The position numbers were made by a program, and so were the translations under genes. A stretch of DNA of 37,029 nucleotides from Opitutaceae bacterium (GTDB taxonomy: Bacteria; Verrucomicrobiota; Verrucomicrobiia; Opitutales; Opitutaceae), in contig JANYCF010000186.1 in assembly GCA_025360455.1 (NCBI GenBank), positions 1 through 37,029 on the forward strand, read 5' to 3'. Shown here one piece after another: positions 16,801-23,832 of the stretch (its first letter is position 1; each line of letters starts with the position of its first letter). The notes under the pieces were generated by a model that saw nothing but the letters and a program-made list of their open reading frames with translations, had not been told where the DNA came from and did no database searches.

Positions 16801-17442
16801 GTTCAACTGTTCCCGCTTGCTGTTATACTTGCTGATCGTCAGCTCGACCTTGGTCGAATCCTTAAACGAGGCGATATTGGTGGTGACGTTCACAATGCCG
16901 GCCGGCTTGCCGAGACCGAACAAAATGGAATTCGGCCCGCGCTGAAGGTCCACGCGATCCACATTATAACTGTCCCAAGGAATTTCCGTGACGAAAAAGT
17001 CACGGGTATTGGCGGCGGCACCGAGACCGCGCACGCGCGTCGAGCTGTCCGGGCGCAGGAGCGAACCGGTGTCATCCAAACCGCCGCCGTATCCGGTGCC
17101 GGCAAAATTTCCGTTTACGCCGCCGACTTCCGTACCGACGGTGTATTTCAGCAGGTCCTGATTATTCTTCGCACCCGTATCCTGCAGGAATTGGGAGGTG
17201 ATAACCGAGAGCGCTGTACCGACGTCGCGCAGATTTGTTTTAATACGCGTACCGGCCAGCGTATTGGTGGCCGAGTAGCCGGAATCTTCCGTGGGATCGA
17301 CCAGAAAAGGCGACAAGACGAGAACGTCGTCCTGCTCATTTTTCGGGGTAGCGGGTTTGGCAACTTCCTGGCCGTGTGATAACGGACCGGAAGCCAGTGC
17401 GGTCGCAAGCAATGCGCCCGCCAATAGATATCTGTTCTTCAT
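13813..17442 (-). CDS. TonB-dependent outer-membrane receptor
   Basis: A 1209-residue outer-membrane active transporter that would import a ligand too large for porins using TonB energy. It has a signal peptide (about residues 1-24, ending SHGQE), a plug domain from about 45 to 200 (LAGTRIKTNLRDVGTALSVIT, then VDRVDLQRGPNSILFGLGKPAGIVN, a typical plug end), then a beta-barrel of about 1000 residues ending SLSNTFEF with the terminal Phe expected for Bam-dependent insertion. No CarboxypepD-like or STN domain precedes the plug, unlike many SusC proteins, and no SusD partner is adjacent. The substrate is not encoded in the sequence; the downstream XylR-type and LacI-type regulators and GH97 suggest a sugar. 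The 576-residue plus-strand ORF inside it is a shadow. Confidence 0.92.
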   Translation of the reverse strand: MKNRYLLAGALLATALASGPLSHGQEVAKPATPKNEQDDVLVLSPFLVDPTEDSGYSATNTLAGTRIKTNLRDVGTALSVITSQFLQDTGAKNNQDLLKYTVGTEVGGVNGNFAGTGYGGGLDDTGSLLRPDSSTRVRGLGAAANTRDFFVTEIPWDSYNVDRVDLQRGPNSILFGLGKPAGIVNVTTNIASFKDSTKVELTISKYNSKREQLNINRVLLKGELSVRFDFMNENKHWQQKPTFQDDRRYFGAFRYAPKFLAKNGNRTELKFNYEHGKIKANRPHVLPPDDKITPWFNPSQLNKLKVDSEGAWNTLTSASATLPVGYPNRQYYLDNYIGQAQTSSGAAFNSWLGGFGNALGGPFVIFNGSTDSVPDAISRIPERKTNFGISGKAGNVGATDGGIEALGFARPMGVSGYNGWAYSNQLPGYKTGDYKDNSITDTSIFNYYKQSLDGPNKHEWQNWDTFNINLSQTFFDNRLGFELVQNHQKYNEGQLIWANQGIGVDLNLNDRGGYISDEGTTAGGVNVYQANPNIGRAYIQSDPNWGNNENWIERDNLRLTMFGEFRFEDVLGKSTLARILGRHTFTGVLASDESKIDHREYIRYIYDQGYANQIGVTKVTDNARQPNNVVYLTGDLSGRASAVGLNIQAPSVVMMPQDGKILYFDSHYKWGTAPAPDAPWAGNWKVGSTSTDYSFQAENPANYVGWTTYDAKVLSVDNGDKDQLTKAGYKQKNKISTKAMVLQSFLWDGNIVPMFGWREDTQKQYTKQGAKNNLSDVINVRDPLYVLPTTPVVFKGISRTYSLVVHTPPELRRRMPGNTGISVFYSQSQNFEPDTQRVDVLGDALAPPTGKTKDFGILIETLNDKLSFKITKFKTVSKDATVGIDDIYKLGNVEAWGTQFAGYYRDGYGADWQWNWNNGQGNGKDNFGTDAAGNAAREASKQAALTAWYANYAGDKFYNAWSIANTSPTAYRNGLGASAPVGLTATGDTMSEGYEFELTAQPTKNWRITANAAKVTGTRFNVGGALAKWVELRNPVYTGPAGDIRLWWAGSNYTVHDVWNEFYSKYTLLKAQENTSAPELRPWRFNVVNTYSFDQGILKGSFIGGSYRWEDKSVLGYQLKQIPGVLPKDLVEYDVTKPITGPGSQQIDLWIGYSRKLSYQNVNWRIQLNVNNAFAKNKLVPIAIQPNGAIAHYRIQDGMGWSLSNTFEF

Positions 17443-17578
17443 GGTGTGGTGTGGGGGTTAGGTTCAAACGACTGAAATAAAACAGCCGTGAGCTCTTTTC
17501 TGGGAGCACAGGAGCCACTCTAGTGTAACGCCCCGAACTTGAGTATGTGTTCGCCGGCCAAAAAAATTGAGAATGGTT

Positions 17579-18817
17579 TCAGCTCGCTGAAACCGCGTAC
17601 AACGGCTGCCGCACCACGGGCAGCGACATGCTTTGCTCGCCATCGCAAACTTGCACTGAGCGCAGGCTCTTGCGGAATTTACCCGGCGTCTCCCCCACCA
17701 GCCGCTTGAACAAAACACACATGTACTCCACGTATTCAAAACCCGTGAGATCAGCGATGTCCTTCAGCGGTTTGTCCGTATGCTGCAACAAGCGTTTGAT
17801 TTCCGTCAGCTGCACCCGTCGAATTTCCGCCTGGGGCGACCGGCCGATATATTTCCGAAAGCCTCGCTCCAGATCGTGGCGCGACACGGACACCCGGTGC
17901 ACCACTTCCTCTACCGTGACGCCCCGGCACGCCTGCTCCCGAATAAAACTCAAGGCCGCCACCATCCGCCGATCAGCAATCGCGAGCGTGTCCGTGGATT
18001 GACGGGTGACGACCCCCGACGGCGCCACCAACATTTGTTCAGGCCCCAGCGACTGGCCGGCCATCACCTGCGCCAATCTTTCCGCCGCCAGATAGCCCGC
18101 CGCAGAGGCATCAAGCGCGATGCTGGAGAGCAAGGGTTGGGACATTTCACAACTCGCCCGATCATCATTCACTCCTAGTACCGCCAGGTCTTCCGGCACG
18201 GAAATTTCGCAAAGTCGGGCGGCCGCCAGAACCTGCACGGCCAGTTGATCATGACAGGCCAGCAGGGCGAGAGGCTTCGGCTGTTTTTCCAACCACGCGG
18301 CAATCAGCTGCACTTGGCGCGTATCCCAATCCGGCGAGTAACGCTGCGGACTCACGGTTTCCATCACGGAACAGGTCTGCCTCAGCAAGGCCAACCCCTC
18401 GATAAAACCATCGCGCCGTTCCGTCGACCACAGTTCGTTCGAGAAACCACAATAGGCAAAATGACAATGCCCGCGCTCGGCCAGATCTTCCGCGGCCATG
18501 TGGCCCACTGCCACATTGTCGGGCCGGACTTGCGGTATGCCCGCGAACGCCAAGCCGTCAGTCAGATCCACCAAAGGCACCTTTTGCTCCAAACAGGTTT
18601 TAACCAGACTTGGCGTCGTGTGCGCACAAATGACTCCATCCCATTTCTCTTCCCACAAATTTTCCGAACGACATTCAAAACCAGTGTCATCATCCACAAA
18701 CACGGACCATCGCGCATGCAATCGTTGGTACTTCGCGATCCCTTGCAGCATGGCAGCCGTATCCGCCGAGGGACGGCGAAATACCAGCAGCACACGTAGC
18801 TTTTCGATCAACGACAT
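17579..18817 (-). CDS. XylR-like regulator: LacI-type sugar-sensing domain fused to AraC-type HTH
   Basis: The ATG at 18817 (MSLIEKLRVLLVF) is chosen because the 33 residues upstream in the ORF track are not of protein-like composition; length is then 412. Residues about 1-270 form a periplasmic-binding-protein-like domain: DGVICAHTTP, the VGHMAAEDLAERGHCHFAYCGF segment and LALLACHDQLAVQVL, PEDLAVLGVNDD are standard LacI/XylR effector-domain motifs. Residues about 305-395 carry two AraC-type helix-turn-helix units (VEEVVHRVSVSRHDLERGFRKYIG and LKDIADLTGFEYVEYMCVLFKRLVGETPGKFRK). Such proteins activate sugar-use genes when a monosaccharide binds. It is 136 bases upstream of the TonB receptor on the same strand, and divergent from the LacI pair, so it may control either or both. 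The ligand is unknown. Confidence 0.85.
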   Translation of the reverse strand: MSLIEKLRVLLVFRRPSADTAAMLQGIAKYQRLHARWSVFVDDDTGFECRSENLWEEKWDGVICAHTTPSLVKTCLEQKVPLVDLTDGLAFAGIPQVRPDNVAVGHMAAEDLAERGHCHFAYCGFSNELWSTERRDGFIEGLALLRQTCSVMETVSPQRYSPDWDTRQVQLIAAWLEKQPKPLALLACHDQLAVQVLAAARLCEISVPEDLAVLGVNDDRASCEMSQPLLSSIALDASAAGYLAAERLAQVMAGQSLGPEQMLVAPSGVVTRQSTDTLAIADRRMVAALSFIREQACRGVTVEEVVHRVSVSRHDLERGFRKYIGRSPQAEIRRVQLTEIKRLLQHTDKPLKDIADLTGFEYVEYMCVLFKRLVGETPGKFRKSLRSVQVCDGEQSMSLPVVRQPLYAVSAS

Positions 18818-18957
18818 GGGAATAACAAATAGGCAGATACCGGAATAAAAGCAGACGAAACGGAAATAGGGTGACGGTTGAGGGAACCAACGGACGAAGT
18901 GTAAGGAGGAGAACAAGCCCAGTTAATCCAACCCCCGCGTGCGACGAAAGCATGCCT

Positions 18958-18970
18958 TCATTCACTCGTT
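18958..18970 (-). promoter_or_regulatory. Candidate operator, copy 1
   Basis: Minus-strand AACGAGTGAATGA, between the divergent regulators. Shares ten of thirteen positions or more with the copies at 19064 and 23246. Confidence 0.35.
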
Positions 18971-19063
18971 AGAAAATAACAACCATCCCACGCCGTACTC
19001 CCCGCCCGGACAGTAAAGCCCTAGCTGCTCCGGTCTTCTGCGTGGAAGAGGCCGCCGTCCCCA

Positions 19064-19076
19064 TCATTCACTCAAT
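19064..19076 (-). promoter_or_regulatory. Candidate operator, copy 2
   Basis: Minus-strand ATTGAGTGAATGA, 56 bases before the chosen LacI start. It shares the GAGTGAATGA ten-mer with copy 1. Confidence 0.35.
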
Positions 19077-19131
19077 AGATTTCTTGCCTCCACCCGATAC
19101 GGCTGCTCCGGTGCCGTCTGACGGAATCCGC

Positions 19132-20172
19132 ATGTTCACCCAAGCAACCATCAAAGATGTGGCGCGCGCCGCCGGAGTTCACTTCACCACGGTCTCGATG
19201 GCCCTACGGGGTCATCCGGCGGTCGCAAAGCGTACGCGCCAGCAGATCGAGGCCGTCGCCAAACAAATCGGATACCAGCGCAATGCGATGTTCGCCTCTC
19301 TCAGTCGACAGCGAAAAGACTCCGTGTTCCCGTCTGTGATTCCCAGCCTGCTCTATCTGGGCCGCGCCAGAAATGATCGGCATTTTTTTGCCATGCCGCA
19401 TCACCAGCAAATGGTCGCCGGTGCGACCCGCGAGGCCAAGGCGCTCGGTTACCAACTCACGGTTAAACTGGTCGGCCCCACCGGAATCAAACCCGAAAAC
19501 TTATCCGCCTACCTCGCGCGCTCCCCGGCGGCGGGGGTAGTCATCGGAGCTTGGGATGCCACCTTGGCGGTTCCCGTGGTGGACTGGACCCGCATGCCCA
19601 CCATCAAGATCGATTCCAGTCATGTCCCCGCGAAAGTCCCTTTTGTTTCGAATGATCAGATGAAAGGCGTGCTTCACGCCTTTCGCCAACTGCACGCGCG
19701 CGGTTACCGCCGCATCGGGCTCGCGACCGGAGAAAAAGACGAAGATGCGACCGATGGCATGCATGTCTCCGGCTGGCTCACGGCCCACCACGAATATCCC
19801 CGCCTGCGCAAAATCCCGATTTTGTTTTTTCCGCCCGGAATTAATTTCCCCACCACCACCCGCTTGATCAACGCCTGGCGTGACGCGCATCACCTCGATG
19901 CGATCATAAGCAACTGGGGCTCCATTCCGCTGATCTTGCAGCAGCACCCGCGGCCAGCCAGGCAAGCGACCGGCTTTGTGGGTTTGTGCTGCGACCTGCA
20001 TGAGCCTCAGATCACCGGCATCGTCCCGAATCTAGATCTGGTCGGACAACGGGCGGTCTCACTCCTCGGCAGCATCATCAATGCGCCCACCGATCTGAAT
20101 CCCACCACTCCACTCATCAGTTACGTTGAAGGTACTTGGCATGACGGTTCCTCCATCCAACGCAAAAAATAA
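19132..20172 (+). CDS. LacI-family transcriptional regulator (first of a tandem pair)
   Basis: The ATG at 19132 is preferred over 19042: the DNA-binding domain starts right after it (MFTQATIKDVARAAGVHFTTVSMAL), GACGGA sits a few bases upstream as a possible ribosome site, and the earlier codons would otherwise place a Pro-rich tail before the HTH and run through a candidate operator. The protein is 346 residues. The HTH and hinge region cover residues about 5-55, followed by a diverged effector domain with AGVVIGAWD, the VPFVSNDQMKGVLHAFRQLHARGYRRIGLA core and a VGQRAVSLLGS C-terminal helix. LacI proteins bind palindromic operators and release on sugar binding. The last 32 bases overlap the next gene, so the two are probably translated together. 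Confidence 0.85.
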   Translation: MFTQATIKDVARAAGVHFTTVSMALRGHPAVAKRTRQQIEAVAKQIGYQRNAMFASLSRQRKDSVFPSVIPSLLYLGRARNDRHFFAMPHHQQMVAGATREAKALGYQLTVKLVGPTGIKPENLSAYLARSPAAGVVIGAWDATLAVPVVDWTRMPTIKIDSSHVPAKVPFVSNDQMKGVLHAFRQLHARGYRRIGLATGEKDEDATDGMHVSGWLTAHHEYPRLRKIPILFFPPGINFPTTTRLINAWRDAHHLDAIISNWGSIPLILQQHPRPARQATGFVGLCCDLHEPQITGIVPNLDLVGQRAVSLLGSIINAPTDLNPTTPLISYVEGTWHDGSSIQRKK

Positions 20173-21211
20173 CAGGCAACCGGTTTCCCGTCCAACGATG
20201 CGTGATGTCGCCCGTCTGGCCGGCGCTATCCATCCCTCCACCGTTTCTCTCGCCCTGCGGAACAGCCCGAATATTTCGCCGGCCACGCGGGCGAAAATCC
20301 AGGCGGTGGCGAAACGGATCGGCTACCGCCGCGACCCGCTGCTCGATGCCTTCAATCAGCACCGGCTCAAAAATATTCCCCAGCGCTCCTCCCGTCATAT
20401 CGTCGCCCTCTCGGATTTTTCCTCGGCGGAAGAACTCGCTCGCTCGCCCCATCACGCCGCCGCACACACCGGGGCGATGGAGACCGCCGCGCGCCTGCAT
20501 TGTCAGCTCGATTTCTTTTTTTTCGGGCCGGGCCAGCCCAGTTCCAAGCGGCTCGACGCCGTCCTCCATGCCCGCGGCATTCACGCGCTGCTCCTCTTCG
20601 GCGTTAAAGCCGATTCCAGCGCCTTGGCCTTCACCTGGTCACGCACCTGCACGGTGGCCATTGATTCGCTCCAGCTGACGACTCCGCTCTACCACCTCAC
20701 CCCCGATTACCGCGAGGCTACCCGTCTGCTTTGGCGTCACGCCTGGGCCCAGGGCAGCCGCCGCATCGCCATGATACGAACCAGCACCCAGCCGACTAAT
20801 GCCGAACAACGCGCGCTGGCCGGTTTCATGCTCGAGCAGTTTCGCCAGCCCCAAGCCACGGTCATTCCCTTTTTCCAGCACACCCAGGAACGGGGCAACC
20901 CTGCGCGTTTCAAAACCTGGCTGCACCTGCATCGCCCCGAAGTCATCATCCACCCGGCGTGCCTCGCGCCCTTCCTCACGCCATTACTCGCGAATGGGAA
21001 CCTCCGCTGTTTGGCCTATGATGCGTCACATCCCGATGAACCGGGAATAGTACCCGACTACCGCGAAGTCGGACGCCGCGCCGTCGAGCAACTCATGACG
21101 CTCATGCAAACCAACCAGCTTGGCCTGCCCCCAACCACCACCTGCACCTACGTCGCTGTGAATTTGCCGGTGGAAGAAAAGTCCCAAAAACAACTCACCG
21201 TTTCGGCGTGA
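20141..21211 (+). CDS. LacI-family transcriptional regulator (second of a tandem pair)
   Basis: The track begins at a TTG (20126), but the ATG at 20141 has GAAGG eight bases upstream and is the better start, giving 356 residues. The HTH is at about residues 20-65 (TMRDVARLAGAIHPSTVSLALRN). The effector domain is divergent but keeps GIHALLLFGV, an ARG-type dimer core and the late PDYREVGRRAVEQLMTLM helix typical of the family. It overlaps the preceding LacI gene by 32 bases and is convergent with GH97, overlapping its end by 17 bases. Two distinct LacI proteins in one transcript suggest either paralogous repressors for related sugars or a heteromeric regulator. The HTH regions are similar but the effector halves look clearly different. 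Confidence 0.85.
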   Translation: MTVPPSNAKNNRQPVSRPTMRDVARLAGAIHPSTVSLALRNSPNISPATRAKIQAVAKRIGYRRDPLLDAFNQHRLKNIPQRSSRHIVALSDFSSAEELARSPHHAAAHTGAMETAARLHCQLDFFFFGPGQPSSKRLDAVLHARGIHALLLFGVKADSSALAFTWSRTCTVAIDSLQLTTPLYHLTPDYREATRLLWRHAWAQGSRRIAMIRTSTQPTNAEQRALAGFMLEQFRQPQATVIPFFQHTQERGNPARFKTWLHLHRPEVIIHPACLAPFLTPLLANGNLRCLAYDASHPDEPGIVPDYREVGRRAVEQLMTLMQTNQLGLPPTTTCTYVAVNLPVEEKSQKQLTVSA

Positions 21212-23237
21212 GCCGGGCGCAGAAGCCACCTTTGGCCGCAAGGTCGATCACGGGTTTGTCGCCTGAACCTACGGTCAACCTAGTGGGTGCATCGGGGAAC
21301 TTATGCTGGCTCGGGCCGTCGGTGATAAATTCGGCATCGTAGCTGCCGGTGCCGAGGAAGCCGAGCGGCACCGTGATTTTTTTCGCCGTAGCTTCGCCGT
21401 TAAGACAGGCGAGGTACCAATTGTCGCCTTTGCGGCGGGCGAGGAGCACGAGTTCGCCGGGAGCGCCATCGAGGTAGCGGGTATCATCCCAGGTGACCGG
21501 CACGTGTTTCAGAAAATTCTGCACGTAGTCGGGCTGGCTGCGGTAGGCCGAGACGCTGTCCACGAAGTGCTGCACGCCGCTCTCGAAGGCGACAGAGAGG
21601 GCGAGTTCATGACCGTTGGTGGTCTGATGACGTTCGAGTTCGGGAGCATCGCCAAAAATCACGGGCGTGTAATCCATCGAGCCAACAACATTGCGGGTGT
21701 AGGCGTAGATGGTGTGGTAGGTGTGAGCGTTCGCGGCGAAGACGGGATCCCAATATTGCTCGGCGCCGCGAATGCCTTCCTGCGAGAGCAGATTGGGATA
21801 GGTGCGGGCCCAGCCGCGCGGAGTAGTGGCACCGTGGAAATCCACGAAAAGATGTTCGGCGGCGGCATCACGCAGGATGTCCACATAGAGCTGCATCACG
21901 TACTGTTGGTCGCTCTGCATGAAGTCGACCTTGACGCCCTTGATACCCCATTGGGCGAGCTTGGCGAATTCCTTGCAACGCACGTCGGGTTTATCCATCA
22001 GGTCTCGCAGGCCGAACATGATTTTATTATGCGGACCGCCGGAGTTGTACCAAAGAATCAGGCCAACTTTCTTCTTGGCGGCGTAGGCGAAGAGTTCGGT
22101 GCGGTCGGTTTCGGGGATGTTTTCCCAACCGCCGTCCACGAGCGAGTATTCCCAGCCGTAGTCTGCGGAGAGATCGATAAAGGGAATGATGCGGTTGCGA
22201 TCCGACGGGCTGCCCTTGTCGCTCCACCAGCTCCACGAGACGCGGCCGGCTTTGAGCCAGGAAGTGTCGCCGATGGCGTTCGGGGCGCTGAGGTGAGTGA
22301 CGACGTTGGTCTCAATGATGGTGGCGAGAGTGGGGCCGATCACGATGATGCGCCAAGGCGATTGCCAGGGCGTGGTGATCTTGGCCGCGCGGCCCGCGAC
22401 TCCGTTGGTTTCCCATTCCTCGGGCAGGCGGATGCGATAGAGACCGTCCGTGGCCTGCCCTTCCAGGTGAGCTCCGTAGCAGGTGCCGTCGAGACCGGCT
22501 TCGGTGAGCAAAACCCAGCGGCGCGCGGCGTGAAAAAGCGCCGGAAAGGCCCAGCCGGATTTGCTGTCGGACGTGGTGCCGAGAGCGATTTTATTTTGCC
22601 AAATCGCTTCGTAGGCCGGAGCCCAGATGGCCTGTTCGTCGTAATGCATCATCCAGGCGTCGCCTTTGGCGGGCAGTTTGAAACCCGTCGATTCACCCGA
22701 GACGAGGACCTGACCGGTGGCACCGGAGGGAAATCCGTAGCGAAATGCGACGCTGTCCGGCATGACCTGCACCGTCAGCGTGAACGGCTGACCGGCGGCA
22801 TTTTGAAAAGTGAAGGCTTGCTCGACCGCTTGGTGACGAAGCGCCAGACGTTTGCCGGCGACAAGGGTGTAGCTCTCGTCGATTGAGTGCGGGGCGGCAG
22901 CCGAGATGAATTTCAAGCCGGTGGTGAAATCGCCATCCGAACGGGTGAGACCGAGCGGTGAAGGCCCGATCAGTTCGAAGGCGGGTTGGCCGGGCGCAGC
23001 ATCAATAACCGCATAACTGAGCTGGCCCTCGTCGAGGGTCCAAGTGTAGCGCAGCGGACTAAGGTCGCCAGAGACGGATTGGGTGAGCGGAGCGGCACCT
23101 AAGCCGGCAGTGAACAGCAGAGAAATGATGAGACCAATCAGGTGACGAAGAATTGAACGCGAGTCGTGGGCGAACGGAGTAATCATGGGAATAGCGAGTG
23201 GGTCGCTCATCGATATAAAGGCGTTGTGGGCGTGCAA
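21195..23237 (-). CDS. Exported glycoside hydrolase family 97 enzyme, retaining type predicted
   Basis: A 680-residue GH97 protein acting on alpha-linked sugars. Possible starts are 23237, 23210 and 23186; the last two place the hydrophobic segment HLIGLIISLLFTAGLGAAP nearer the N-terminus as a signal peptide, so periplasmic or surface location is likely. An N-terminal beta-sandwich domain (to about 320) is followed by the TIM barrel: SWSWWSDKGSP (335-343), YSLVDGGWEN, GLILWYNSGG, GIKGVKVDFMQSD (431-443), LLSQEGIRGAEQYW (483-496). Asp438 and Glu493 are 55 residues apart, the same spacing I recall for the nucleophile and acid/base of the retaining BtGH97b alpha-galactosidase; inverting SusB-type enzymes lack the Asp. 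A C-terminal all-beta domain ends the protein. Adjacent regulators suggest sugar-induced expression. Confidence 0.92.
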   Translation of the reverse strand: MHAHNAFISMSDPLAIPMITPFAHDSRSILRHLIGLIISLLFTAGLGAAPLTQSVSGDLSPLRYTWTLDEGQLSYAVIDAAPGQPAFELIGPSPLGLTRSDGDFTTGLKFISAAAPHSIDESYTLVAGKRLALRHQAVEQAFTFQNAAGQPFTLTVQVMPDSVAFRYGFPSGATGQVLVSGESTGFKLPAKGDAWMMHYDEQAIWAPAYEAIWQNKIALGTTSDSKSGWAFPALFHAARRWVLLTEAGLDGTCYGAHLEGQATDGLYRIRLPEEWETNGVAGRAAKITTPWQSPWRIIVIGPTLATIIETNVVTHLSAPNAIGDTSWLKAGRVSWSWWSDKGSPSDRNRIIPFIDLSADYGWEYSLVDGGWENIPETDRTELFAYAAKKKVGLILWYNSGGPHNKIMFGLRDLMDKPDVRCKEFAKLAQWGIKGVKVDFMQSDQQYVMQLYVDILRDAAAEHLFVDFHGATTPRGWARTYPNLLSQEGIRGAEQYWDPVFAANAHTYHTIYAYTRNVVGSMDYTPVIFGDAPELERHQTTNGHELALSVAFESGVQHFVDSVSAYRSQPDYVQNFLKHVPVTWDDTRYLDGAPGELVLLARRKGDNWYLACLNGEATAKKITVPLGFLGTGSYDAEFITDGPSQHKFPDAPTRLTVGSGDKPVIDLAAKGGFCARLTPKR

Positions 23238-23245
23238 TCGCGGCC

Positions 23246-23258
23246 TGATTCACTCGTT
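23246..23258 (-). promoter_or_regulatory. Candidate operator, copy 3, upstream of GH97
   Basis: Minus-strand AACGAGTGAATCA, 9-60 bases before the possible GH97 starts and in the same orientation as that gene. It matches copy 1 at 12 of 13 positions. Confidence 0.4.
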
Positions 23259-23340
23259 TGGGATTAGGCCACTTGCGCGGTGACTCCGACGAAGGCGCGA
23301 CCACCAAGGACAATACGTCCTCCACGTCGCCACACTTAGA

Positions 23341-23368
23341 CTACGGCCCGGCAAGCGCCTGCCGCTAC
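23341..23368. repeat. REP-like hairpin element
   Basis: CTACGGCCCGGCAAGCGCCTGCCGCTAC contains CGGCA/TGCCG arms around AGCGCC (23349-23364). On the minus strand it begins with GTAG and carries CTTGC, loosely like family C. Confidence 0.4.
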
Positions 23369-23832
23369 TCCGAACTGGTCCCACAGAGGTGCAACAAGAG
23401 AGGGGAAGGAATCTTCTTTATCCACTGGAAACAGGGATGCGGTCAATCAAGTGCTAAGCTCCGCGCCACTGAGGGCGGCGGCGGCGAACACGTCCGGATG
23501 CATAGCCAAGCCGATGATTCTTTGGTTCGGTTTTGGTTTCATAGCCTTTTCGGTTTCGAGTTAAGCAAGCGGCGCAGACAGCAGACGGCTACAGGACAAT
23601 CAGGTATGCGGTTTTGCACCATGTGGGTCTGTTCCGTCGGCGCCCAATCAGCGATACGGAGAGTAACTCCAGTGTCGATGCGTGAAAAAGATTCTCGCCG
23701 AAATGCATCGGCTCTCCCGCCAGATCATGCGTCAAAGCTTCCCCGGTACCGAATGCCGCAGGCTCCTTGACAGGAAAATTTTGAGCCATTCAAGCCTGAC
23801 GCCTTTTCATGCATGGAGGAAGACTTGTTTCG

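Larger units (their letters stand above)
18818..19131. promoter_or_regulatory. Divergent regulator intergenic region with two copies of a candidate operator
   Basis: Between the XylR-like and the first LacI-type gene. It contains two similar 13-mers, TCATTCACTCGTT (18958-18970) and TCATTCACTCAAT (19064-19076), whose starts are 106 bases apart, about ten helical turns. A third related 13-mer lies at 23246-23258 before GH97. No clear sigma-70 -35/-10 pair could be assigned by eye. Confidence 0.45.
23238..23832. other. 595-base gap with a REP-like hairpin, no supported gene
   Basis: Between the divergently read GH97 start and the end of the Ig-repeat gene. It contains the third candidate operator copy (23246-23258) and a REP-like hairpin at 23349-23364. 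The ORFs on either strand (for example 23258-23770 plus, 23589-23789 minus) show low-complexity or implausible composition with no motif; a decayed gene cannot be excluded. Confidence 0.5.

Noticed and set aside
15649-17379. 576-residue plus-strand ORF across the TonB receptor gene
   Set aside because: No domain or motif, Ile/Arg-rich shadow composition; the minus strand encodes a clear TonB receptor.
18903-18912. AGGAGG-like Shine-Dalgarno word on the plus strand
   Set aside because: No start codon with a usable reading frame follows at a proper distance.
21303-22886. 527-residue plus-strand ORF across GH97
   Set aside because: Gly/Val/Ala shadow text without motifs; GH97 catalytic motifs are on the other strand.
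23258-23770. 170-residue ORF in the gap after GH97
   Set aside because: Low-complexity Ser/Arg/Gln-rich text covering a REP-like hairpin; no start context or motif.
23589-23789. 66-residue minus-strand ORF, possible remnant gene
   Set aside because: Some protein-like text but no recognised family or ribosome site; too weak to annotate.
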